From Bacillota bacterium (GTDB lineage Bacteria > Bacillota > Clostridia > Acetivibrionales > DTU013): 64,000 bases of DNA. Positions 1-7,775 of this stretch are shown one piece after another; within the stretch, counting starts at the first letter, position 1; each line of letters starts with the position of its first letter. Under the pieces are notes generated by a model that saw only the letters and a list, made by a program, of their open reading frames with translations, was not told where the DNA came from and did not search any database. The translations under genes and the position numbers were made by a program. The stretch spans positions 1 to 64,000 of the forward strand of contig JAFABI010000097.1 in assembly GCA_023426125.1 (NCBI GenBank). The letters are read 5' to 3'.

Positions 1-132
1 GCTACCAGGTATAATCCAATATTATACTGATGTTCAACATTTGTCCAAAAAAGGTTTTCAAGTTGGCATGGAATTCTAAGATTAAGCGAGATAATACGAG
101 TAAATGAAAGTTATTATAAGGAGGTACTATTT

Positions 133-2769
133 ATGAACAATATTATTAATGGTAAGGAAATATCTGAAATCCACCTGATGCCATATTCTCATCATGATTA
201 TTCATGGACCAACTCAAGACAATGGCATATATGGAGGTATATTCAGAGCTTCAAGGAAGTACTTGAAGTTATGAGGGAGAATAGCAAGTTAACCTGGATA
301 ATCGATAATGTAGTGCATAGTCTTATTCTCTTTGAAAAGTACTGTCCTGAGCTTCTTGATGAATTCAAGGAAAGGGTGCGCGAAGGACGTATTTATATTG
401 CCAATGGCGGTATGAGCCTTGCAAGGCCTACATATGTGGGGGAAGAAACCTTCATAAGGAACATGGTAGATGGCAGGAAGTATTTTCAGAAGCTTTTCGG
501 GGTAGAAAACTTTGATTTTTATTATAATGCAGATACGGCTGGCGGACATAGTCAATTGCCTCAGATACTAAGACTTGGCGGTCATAAGCTATACAGGTTC
601 CAAAGACCGGAGGAGGCACTGGATCAAAAAAGGGTACCCAGATTATTTAAATGGAAAGGTCTGGATGGCTCTGAAGTAATTGTATCTAGGGGTGGATATG
701 GCGGCTTTTTGAACGGAAGATATGCAAATAAGGATTTTGACAAACAATGGGATGAAATAAAGAAGGAGTTCATTGACGAGGAACTAAATGATAAGGTAGA
801 TAGGCTGCTTGATACAGACATCGTATGGATGAACTATGGATGCGATGATTTTAGACCTCTTCGCAATCTGTATGATGAACCCATTAGAATAATGGAATTT
901 GTAGATGAATGGAATAAACGGGAAGATGTAAAAATAATTTTTTCTAATCCAAGCGACTATTTGAAAAAGTTTGAAAATAAAAAACTGCCAATTTATGAAG
1001 GTATACTTGACCCGTGTGAGCTTTCTTATAATGCTCCATTGAGAGGCAGTTCTTCCATGTGGAGAATTAGAGGTGAGCTTGACCGTTTGATAGTAAAGAC
1101 TGAATGTATTGCTACGTTTGCATCATTGACAGGTTCAGTATACCCCCATGAAGAAATCAATTATTTATGGAACAGCCTGTTTGAGATTACAGGACATGCT
1201 ATAGAATGGGCACATAAGGACGATTTTGACAGCCTATATACAATAGCCACTGCTGCAAAAGCTAAAGCATCCTTGCTGATTAAGGATTTATGTGATGAGA
1301 TAACGGGTAAGCTTGAGATTGAGGATGGAGAGCAATATGTACTGTATAATATTCTGCCCTGGACAAGAAGGGAACCTGTCAAACTGCATGTTACAAGCCC
1401 ATTTGGTGTAAGAGGCTTTGATCTTTTAGATAATTCAGGAAGGAAGGTTGATTACCAGATTGTTGATGTCTACGGCGGCGACAAGAGATATGCAGGATAT
1501 GAGTTTAATGCTGTAGATATAGTTGCCGATGTAGAAATACCTTCGATGGGGTATATGACAGTGAAAGCCTTGAAAAATGGTGGGTCTGTTTTGGATAAGG
1601 TCAATTCAGAATTTATCGATTATATGGAAAAGGTGCCGGTTTCTAAAGACAGGATAACTGTAAGCAACGGCTGTCTTGATATTACTTTTAGTAAAGGCAA
1701 CATATCTGTAATAAGGGATATCTTGGCAGGTAAAGTGATTCATGACGGAGACAAAGGTAACCTGTTCAATGGATTAAGGTTTGCTCAAACTGAAAAGTCT
1801 GCAGCATGGACATCATCATGGAAGAATATCAATGAAGTAACAGACGACGCTGTAAAATGGAATCTGGTTGAGAACGGCCCGGTAAGGTGGGTATACCGGG
1901 TTGCCGGTAAGATTGGTGATGACAATTACAAAATTGATTTTACCGTCAACAGAGGAGAAAGAGCTATAGGCTTTGATTTGGAAATTGACAGTAAAGGTGA
2001 CGAAGGATATTATGCAGCAGATTTTTCCTGTGACAGGGGAACAAAAATTTTTGCAGACATTCCGTTTGGAGTAGAGGAAAGAAAACTGGCGGAAGAAACA
2101 TATGACAGTTCGCCGGAAAGTAAGAAAAACTACAATGATGCGGAACGTGGATGGACCGGGCAATACTATGCAAGGAACTGGACAGGTTTCAACTTAAATG
2201 GAATGCCTGTTTCTATAGTGTCAAAAAATTGCTCCATATATTACCGTTATGATTCCCAAAGAGATGTAGTATCACTGTTATTGAATAGGAACATACCGCT
2301 TAAGGACAAGGAGGAACGGTGGCTCATACATACGCATCCCTCCATAGAAGGTCATGGAAAACATAATTACGAATATTACATTTATTTCCCTGAGCAGGAA
2401 GAAGGCTTTGCTGAAATTGAAAGATTCGAGAAGGAAAAAGCACAAGAAATAGAAGTGGCTCCGAAGTTCAATTTCTATTCCGATAGAAAGCTTGAATGCA
2501 GTAAATCATTTATTGCAATAGACAGCAGTAACGTTGCAACTACTGCGTTCTATATGGATGAAGGCGGTTATATTTTAAGGCTTTATGAAGTGTGCGGAAA
2601 GAGCGCTTTCATGACAATAAATACGGCATTTATCTTTAAGCAGGCTGAGATAGTTGATTTTACAGGAAAGAAGCAAGAAAATGCATGCTTCTACGTTGAC
2701 GGCAAAACAGGAACTATAAAAACAGATATCAACCCTTGGCAGATCATTAGTGTTAAATTTGTACTATAA
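133..2769 (+). CDS. GH38 alpha-mannosidase (mannosidase II-like)
   Basis: An 878-aa glycoside hydrolase that should cleave alpha-mannosides by the retaining GH38 mechanism. The N-terminal catalytic domain carries the zinc-binding H-x-D pair (H20, D22 in PYSHHDYSW), a candidate nucleophile Asp (D134 in NADTAGGHSQLPQ, the position of the family DxFG..PQ motif) and a GCDDFRPL segment resembling the GDDFRY motif of eukaryotic mannosidase II. The beta-rich C-terminal half fits the usual GH38 layout. No signal peptide is seen, so it probably acts in the cytoplasm on imported oligosaccharides. A strong AAGGAGG lies just upstream of the ATG. It differs clearly from the second GH38 enzyme at 10705. 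The family is firm; the exact substrate is not. Confidence 0.88.
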   Translation: MNNIINGKEISEIHLMPYSHHDYSWTNSRQWHIWRYIQSFKEVLEVMRENSKLTWIIDNVVHSLILFEKYCPELLDEFKERVREGRIYIANGGMSLARPTYVGEETFIRNMVDGRKYFQKLFGVENFDFYYNADTAGGHSQLPQILRLGGHKLYRFQRPEEALDQKRVPRLFKWKGLDGSEVIVSRGGYGGFLNGRYANKDFDKQWDEIKKEFIDEELNDKVDRLLDTDIVWMNYGCDDFRPLRNLYDEPIRIMEFVDEWNKREDVKIIFSNPSDYLKKFENKKLPIYEGILDPCELSYNAPLRGSSSMWRIRGELDRLIVKTECIATFASLTGSVYPHEEINYLWNSLFEITGHAIEWAHKDDFDSLYTIATAAKAKASLLIKDLCDEITGKLEIEDGEQYVLYNILPWTRREPVKLHVTSPFGVRGFDLLDNSGRKVDYQIVDVYGGDKRYAGYEFNAVDIVADVEIPSMGYMTVKALKNGGSVLDKVNSEFIDYMEKVPVSKDRITVSNGCLDITFSKGNISVIRDILAGKVIHDGDKGNLFNGLRFAQTEKSAAWTSSWKNINEVTDDAVKWNLVENGPVRWVYRVAGKIGDDNYKIDFTVNRGERAIGFDLEIDSKGDEGYYAADFSCDRGTKIFADIPFGVEERKLAEETYDSSPESKKNYNDAERGWTGQYYARNWTGFNLNGMPVSIVSKNCSIYYRYDSQRDVVSLLLNRNIPLKDKEERWLIHTHPSIEGHGKHNYEYYIYFPEQEEGFAEIERFEKEKAQEIEVAPKFNFYSDRKLECSKSFIAIDSSNVATTAFYMDEGGYILRLYEVCGKSAFMTINTAFIFKQAEIVDFTGKKQENACFYVDGKTGTIKTDINPWQIISVKFVL

Positions 2770-2974
2770 AAAGCTTTTTAAATGTTGCAGATAATTTAAA
2801 CTTTAAGACCAGCTGATTGTTGTCAATAATATTTTTAAAAAAAGTTCAAAAGCTGTTACAGCAAAAAAATGGCACAACAACAAAACCACCTATGGCAGTT
2901 GACATTAAGTAGCTGGTTGGATTCGAGGGAATGTACATTGAAAACTGAACATCAAGCAAACATAAGGGTAATGC

Positions 2975-3470
2975 TTACGAAGCCTTCTTATTCAGCGTTT
3001 TAGCGTGTTCTTCGGGTTTTCTCAATTCAAAGGGCTTCTTATCACGAAGGACAGCAAAGATGGTGAAAACCATCTTATGCATGGCAGCGCCCAATGCCAC
3101 TTTCTTAACTTTGTTGATACACTTTTTCCGGTAGAAATCATATAGCACTGGATTGTGTTCCTTTCCATTCCGCTTTTTACGCACATTTGCCAGAGCAGTT
3201 GTAAACCGCACTCTGCGAAGCAAACGGGATCCTCGCTTGGACATCTTGTTCTGGGTGCCTTCAAACTGTCCAGATTGCTTGACGGAAGGATCAATACCAA
3301 AGAAAGCCACCAGCTTGTCCGGGTTCGAGAAGTTCAACGGCTTTGTCGATGTGTGATAAAGCATCATGGAAGATTTTTAACCAGGCTACAACAGTATTAT
3401 CAGGGGAAAGCACCGCCATCTCACTAAAACGCTTTCCCACATCAATCTCGGCAATAGGTACATGGTTCAT
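2975..3470 (-). pseudogene. IS110-family transposase, internally deleted
   Basis: The 3' part (2975 to about 3325) encodes the C-terminal Transposase_20 domain, recognisable from NPDKLVAFFGIDPSVKQSG and the Ser-rich segment after it. The 5' part starts at an ATG at 3470 and encodes MNHVPIAEIDVGKRFSEM, the N-terminus of the DEDD (RuvC-like) domain, for about 45 residues. The two parts meet near 3325-3335 in different frames, so roughly 200 or more residues of the usual 400-aa enzyme are missing, including most catalytic acids. The copy cannot make an active recombinase. Family assignment is from the C-terminal motif, with good confidence. Confidence 0.8.
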
Positions 3471-3763
3471 AAACGATCTCCCAAAAGATAAATTTGGACA
3501 TCAGGAGCCATCCATTCTTTTTCCTGTAAGTAGGCAACTTGGCATGTGACACAAGGAACCAGCCCGAAAGCTGGCCTCAACCAGCCAAATCATGTAAACT
3601 TACCGGAATGGATTGATAGTCTTTATCACAGGTACTCTTCTTCCGGTGGAAGAAGTCCCAGGGGGAGCTACAGCAACCCTCCGTGTCCAGAAGATATTAT
3701 ACACGATTGCCAAGGTTCAGACCAACCAAATGCTGGCAGGTGGCTAAGGTAGGAAGCCAATGA
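3471..3763 (-). other. Non-coding 5' end of IS110 remnant, possible bridge-RNA region
   Basis: About 290 bp without a supported gene between the transposase start and the element's terminal repeat. It contains hairpins such as CTTCTTC-cggt-GAAGAAG near 3645-3665 and a GCCCGAAAGCTGGC segment near 3560. IS110-group elements encode the bridge RNA in this position. Whether this copy still specifies a functional RNA cannot be decided by eye. Confidence 0.35.
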
Positions 3764-3884
3764 TTTGCTTGATGTTTAGAAGTGATGTATCAGTGTTATG
3801 TAATGCATTAAGATTTGGTAACTACAGTAGATAGATGTCTGCTGTTTGATTACAACTATATTGTACTAGGGGGGAATCTTGTTA

Positions 3885-4814
3885 ATGATTGTAAGTTCTA
3901 AAAGGCGACGTTTTTTGAATAGGCTTAACTCTCAGAAGTATTTGTACATGCTGCTTGCCGTTCCGCTTATATGGTTCCTGGTGGTGTGCTACTATCCTAT
4001 GGCTGGAATCGTCATAGCCTTCAAGGAGTTTGACCTGTCAAAAGGTATTTTTGGAAGTCCGTGGGTCGGCTTGAAGTATTTCAGACAATTTGCAGAAAGC
4101 TACCAATTTGCTACAGTATTAAGGAATACTTTAGGTATCAGTATACTCAAATTGATTATAGGCTTTCCCATACCAATAATCTTTGCCCTGATGTTAAATG
4201 AAGTCAGAAGCCTGAAATACAAAAAGGTTGTGCAAACTGTTTCATATCTTCCCTACTTCATATCCTGGGTAATTATTATAGGAATATGGGGAACGATGCT
4301 TTCTGTCGACGGCGGTATTATCAATAAGCTGTTTATATATCTTGGTATTGTAAACGAACCGGTTAACTTTATGCTGAGCTCACAATATATGTGGCCGATA
4401 TCCATAATAACAGATATATGGAAAAATCTTGGATGGAATAGCATCATATTTATTGCAAGCCTTGCATCTATAAACACAGAGCTATATGATGCTTCAGGAA
4501 TAGACGGAGCCGGCCGGTGGAAGCAGCTTTGGCATGTGACTCTTCCAGGAATGAGGCCGACGATCACGATAATGTTCATTTTTGCTGTGGGCTCAATATT
4601 TTATGCAAACTTCGAACAGATGTATATGTTAGGCAAGTTACCGGTGTTGGACGCTACCGAAGTAATTGACACGTATGTATACAGAGTCGGCTTGAAGCAA
4701 TTGCAGTTCAGTATTGGAGCGGCAGCAAGCCTGATGAGGTCGGTTGTTGCTATCATTCTCCTTTTCATTACGAACAAGCTGGCCAAGCTTGTAGGTGAAG
4801 AAGGAATATGGTAA
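3885..4814 (+). CDS. ABC sugar importer permease, LplB type
   Basis: A 309-aa polytopic membrane protein of the CUT1 carbohydrate importer permeases (LplB/YteP branch). It has an N-terminal membrane segment followed by PMAGIVIAFKEFDLSKG, several further hydrophobic helices, and the EAA loop that contacts the ATPase, seen as ELYDASGIDGAGRWKQLWHVTLPG. The C-terminus LAKLVGEEGIW is typical of the branch. It is the first gene of a permease-permease-lipoprotein set (to 7507). I place the start at ATG 3885, about 10 nt after AGGGGGG; a TTG at 3879 is an alternative. No ATPase gene accompanies the set. The substrate is probably an oligosaccharide handled by the neighbouring mannosidases (inference). 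Confidence 0.88.
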   Translation: MIVSSKRRRFLNRLNSQKYLYMLLAVPLIWFLVVCYYPMAGIVIAFKEFDLSKGIFGSPWVGLKYFRQFAESYQFATVLRNTLGISILKLIIGFPIPIIFALMLNEVRSLKYKKVVQTVSYLPYFISWVIIIGIWGTMLSVDGGIINKLFIYLGIVNEPVNFMLSSQYMWPISIITDIWKNLGWNSIIFIASLASINTELYDASGIDGAGRWKQLWHVTLPGMRPTITIMFIFAVGSIFYANFEQMYMLGKLPVLDATEVIDTYVYRVGLKQLQFSIGAAASLMRSVVAIILLFITNKLAKLVGEEGIW

Positions 4815-4838
4815 TGAACAGAAAGGGTGGTGTCTTTA

Positions 4839-5723
4839 TTGAAAGCCTCTTTGGGAGAAAAAACCTTTAATGTGGTAAATGTATTTATTTTGGCATTGAT
4901 TACGTTTGCAACCTTATATCCTTTTTGGTACGTTCTGGTGATATCACTGAACAATAATGCCGTTGCAAGCTACCTGGATGTTTATTTCTGGCCTAAAGCT
5001 TTTACTTTGGCAAATTATAAGGTTATATTCAGTACAAGCCTGTTGGTAAGCGGTTACAAGATTACAATACTCAGGACAGTGATAGGCACAGTTATTTCTG
5101 TAATCGGAAATGCTGCTATGGCCTATGTTCTTGTTAAAAAACAGCTTATGGGAAGAAAAGTGTTGATTTCTTTAGTATTGATCACATTATATTTTAGCGG
5201 GGGGATAATCCCATTATATATTTTGCTCAGGAATCTGCATCTTATTAACACATTCCCTGTTTTGATCATACCATATCTGTTCAATGCATGGTATATAATA
5301 CTCATGAAAACCTATTTTTCGCAATTACCGGAAAGTCTTGACGAGTCAGCCAGAATTGACGGTGCGAACGATATCGTAATATTTTTTAGAATAATCATGC
5401 CGATATCCATGCCGATCATTTCTACGATATCGCTTTTCTGCGCAGTAGGATACTGGAATGACTGGTTTGCCGGCGATATGTATCTATCGGACCAAAATCT
5501 GTTTCCAATACAGACAATTTTAATGAAGATCCTTAATGAAATGAAGGGCGATGAAATATTACGGCGGAGTTCCAGCGGCGTGGTAGATTCTAACCATATG
5601 CCTTCTCTGGAGGCTGTCAAGAATGCCTCTATTATTGTAACGATAATACCGATTATATTGGTTTACCCATTTTTACAGAAGTATTTCATCAAGGGTATAA
5701 TGATAGGCTCCATCAAGGGTTAA
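4839..5723 (+). CDS. ABC sugar importer permease, YtcP type
   Basis: The partner permease of the gene at 3885, about 294 aa with six predicted membrane segments. The EAA loop is ESLDESARIDGANDIVIFFRIIMP and the C-terminus KYFIKGIMIGSIKG is the hallmark ending of YtcP-type permeases. The gene begins about 25 bp after its partner stops, so the two should be co-translated. The start is uncertain: TTG 4839 sits about 9 nt after AAAGGGTGG, while GTG codons at 4827 and 4830 are in the same frame. The protein forms the inner-membrane channel with its partner and receives ligand from the lipoprotein at 5789. Confidence 0.87.
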   Translation: MKASLGEKTFNVVNVFILALITFATLYPFWYVLVISLNNNAVASYLDVYFWPKAFTLANYKVIFSTSLLVSGYKITILRTVIGTVISVIGNAAMAYVLVKKQLMGRKVLISLVLITLYFSGGIIPLYILLRNLHLINTFPVLIIPYLFNAWYIILMKTYFSQLPESLDESARIDGANDIVIFFRIIMPISMPIISTISLFCAVGYWNDWFAGDMYLSDQNLFPIQTILMKILNEMKGDEILRRSSSGVVDSNHMPSLEAVKNASIIVTIIPIILVYPFLQKYFIKGIMIGSIKG

Positions 5724-5737
5724 AAAACTGCATTTAG

Positions 5738-5756
5738 GCACTTTCATATCAAGTGC
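5738..5756 (+). terminator. Short hairpin between permease and binding-protein genes
   Basis: The inverted repeat GCACTT-tcatatc-AAGTGC is followed by TTTAAAT. It is a weak intrinsic terminator or an mRNA-stabilising hairpin of the kind often placed between permease and binding-protein genes to set different expression levels. Confidence 0.4.
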
Positions 5757-5788
5757 TTTAAATAAAAAAATCAAGGGAGGATAATAAC

Positions 5789-7507
5789 ATGTCAAGGAAA
5801 AGTATCAAATTCGCAAGCGTTATGTTAGCTATCTGCATTACAATGACGTTATTTGCCGGCTGCGGCAATACAGAGCAGAATGCTGACAACAGCAGCACTG
5901 GCAGCTCCACGGCAGCATCTTCACAAGCAGCGGGTGGCGAAAGTCAGGCAGATCCATATGGTAAAAAGTTAGAGGAATACACAGAGGATATGAAGCTTTC
6001 GCCGTATTACGGTATAGGAACTGCTTCTCCAACAGACCCGGTTAACAATGCCACGGTGAAATATATCAGGGATAAGTTTAAAATTGACTTGAGCGGATCA
6101 ATTTTTATCTCAGGTGAAAATCCAGTGGATAAAATTAGTATGATGATCGCTTCGAACGATATGCCCGAAGTAGTATGTATGGGTGTAGATACTACGATGA
6201 AGGAACTGGTTAACAAGTTTGCCGATGCAGGAATGATCATCGAGACCTCGGATTATATTCAAAAATTCATGCCTAACCTGAATAAGCATTTTACAGACAC
6301 AATACTTAACAGTTATGTAAATGCGAAGGACGATAAGCTGTACTGCATACCCGGCGGCACTGTAAATACCGACCTGAAGGATTTCAAATATACTGTGGAA
6401 GCCAATTTGGATTTGGCAATACGAACGGATTTACTTGCGAAGGTTGGTAAAAGTGTGCCTACCAATCCGGACGAATTGTATGGAGTATTAAAAGCATTCA
6501 AGGACCTTCCGGCGGTTAATGGAAATAAAATGATACCCTACCAGCCTCTGTCTGAGGGCGGAGATATACAGACCCACATTGGAGCTATGTTTGGTATCTG
6601 GACACATCGCGGTGCAGTCAATGAAAGTGAACAGAGAATGACGGTGATGCAGGAATTCCCGGATTACCTGCAATATCTGAAGTATGCTGCCAAGTTGTTC
6701 AGAGAAGGTTTGATAGACCCGGAAACCTACAAAACAACATATCAGATTGTATTTGAAAGGGTAAAGCAAGGACGCGTAGGATTATACGGCATATGGCCTA
6801 ACGATATAATAAACAATAATGCAGCCATGAAGGTGAATTTCCCTGATGCAGAATATGAGCCAATCAAGCTTCCGAGAGTTGCCGGACTTGAAAATACACA
6901 GTTTTGGCCAGTTTCAACCTATGGTTGGATGATGACAATCGTAAGCAAAAAAGTAAAGGATCCTGAAAGAGTAATCAAGCTCATCGATTGGATGGCAAGC
7001 CCTGAGGGGTGGGCAACCATGTGCTGGGGAGCACCTTCCAAGGAAGACGGCGCTTTCTATATAGAGAATGGCAAGCTTATTCACAATACCGAGTTTGTGC
7101 AAAAGAAAGCGGCCGAAGATCCTACATACATCGGCAAGAACAGAGGTGGATGGGTATACTTCCTGACGGCCCTCCTGCAGTATTTACCGACACAGATATG
7201 TGATGTAGCCGGAGATGTAAATCCGCTAAGGACAAAGGCTGCCGAGCTTAACAAGGACGATCTGTATATCAATCCCGAGCAGGAAGCAATCGACCAGCTT
7301 CCTATGGGACCGGTCAAGAAGGAAAAATTCCCGGTTGTTACCACGCTTCTGAAGGAAAAAGAGGCAAAGCTCATAATGACAGCAAAGGATGACGCACAGG
7401 TTGAGACCATGTACAACGATATGATGAAAGAAGCTGTAAAGGCAGGATTGTACGATTATCTCAAGGAAGATTATCAGGCGGTACAGGCATTAAAGGCAAA
7501 GAAATAG
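5789..7507 (+). CDS. Sugar-binding lipoprotein, LplA type
   Basis: A 572-aa extracellular solute-binding protein. It starts with a lipoprotein signal (basic MSRKSIK, hydrophobic core, lipobox LFAGC with the lipidated Cys at residue 25) and a Ser/Ala/Gly-rich linker of about 25 residues. The rest matches the large cluster D type periplasmic-binding fold of LplA proteins: DPVNNATVKYIRDKFK near the start, aromatic sugar-binding segments such as GIWTHRGAV, and PERVIKLIDWMASPEGW late. AGGGAGG precedes the ATG. It follows two permease genes and should be their receptor on the outer face of the membrane. The ligand is unknown; the enzyme neighbours suggest a mannose-containing glycan. Confidence 0.9.
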   Translation: MSRKSIKFASVMLAICITMTLFAGCGNTEQNADNSSTGSSTAASSQAAGGESQADPYGKKLEEYTEDMKLSPYYGIGTASPTDPVNNATVKYIRDKFKIDLSGSIFISGENPVDKISMMIASNDMPEVVCMGVDTTMKELVNKFADAGMIIETSDYIQKFMPNLNKHFTDTILNSYVNAKDDKLYCIPGGTVNTDLKDFKYTVEANLDLAIRTDLLAKVGKSVPTNPDELYGVLKAFKDLPAVNGNKMIPYQPLSEGGDIQTHIGAMFGIWTHRGAVNESEQRMTVMQEFPDYLQYLKYAAKLFREGLIDPETYKTTYQIVFERVKQGRVGLYGIWPNDIINNNAAMKVNFPDAEYEPIKLPRVAGLENTQFWPVSTYGWMMTIVSKKVKDPERVIKLIDWMASPEGWATMCWGAPSKEDGAFYIENGKLIHNTEFVQKKAAEDPTYIGKNRGGWVYFLTALLQYLPTQICDVAGDVNPLRTKAAELNKDDLYINPEQEAIDQLPMGPVKKEKFPVVTTLLKEKEAKLIMTAKDDAQVETMYNDMMKEAVKAGLYDYLKEDYQAVQALKAKK

Positions 7508-7523
7508 ACGAATGCAGGTTAAT

Positions 7524-7547
7524 GGGGAGAGGCATATGCCTCTCTCT
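7524..7547 (+). terminator. Palindromic hairpin after the binding-protein gene
   Basis: A perfect 18-bp palindrome GAGAGGCATATGCCTCTC (7527-7544), extended by GGG and CTC, begins 16 bp after the stop codon. No clear U-run follows, so it may be a stabilising hairpin or a weak terminator that lowers expression of the glycosidase downstream. Confidence 0.45.
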
Positions 7548-7648
7548 CATTATCCTAAATTATGGAGGGGTTGAATTGATAAAAATTGATCACAATTCGT
7601 TATTTAAGTATAAACACTGACAATTTAATACGGCGCAACAAAACAAAC

Positions 7649-7725
7649 GGGTTCGGTGCTATAAGCATAGTAATACTTGGCAGGCTGCTGTCGGTTTACT
7701 TACCTGGATACATGGCACCGAACCC
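7649..7725 (+). other. Long-range inverted repeat in the leader of the 7776 gene
   Basis: GGGTTCGGTGC (7649-7659) is the exact complement of GCACCGAACCC (7715-7725), separated by 55 nt. It lies in the 260-bp leader before the glycosidase gene and could fold as a closing stem of an RNA structure or bind a protein dimer. The leader shows no known riboswitch signature that I recognise. Confidence 0.4.
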
Positions 7726-7775
7726 TTATTTGCATCGTAGCTTTATATCAAAAAATATGCGCAGGAGGCATGCAA

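Larger units (their letters stand above)
2945..3779 (-). mobile_element. IS110-family remnant with imperfect terminal inverted repeats
   Basis: An 835-bp remnant bounded by a 16-bp inverted repeat with one mismatch: CTGAACATCAAGCAAA at 2945-2960, and at 3764-3779 the complement of CTAAACATCAAGCAAA. Inside, on the minus strand, is a transposase gene with its middle deleted (2975-3470) and a long non-coding segment on its 5' side (3471-3763). IS110 elements are known to carry a structured bridge RNA in a non-coding end, and the long 5' end would suit the IS110 group. The remnant lies between the mannosidase gene and the transporter genes and probably interrupts what was one operon. Confidence 0.75.

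Noticed and set aside
3546..3752. A 68-codon + strand frame in the IS110 non-coding end
   Set aside because: No family, no ribosome site; it lies in the element's structured non-coding end.
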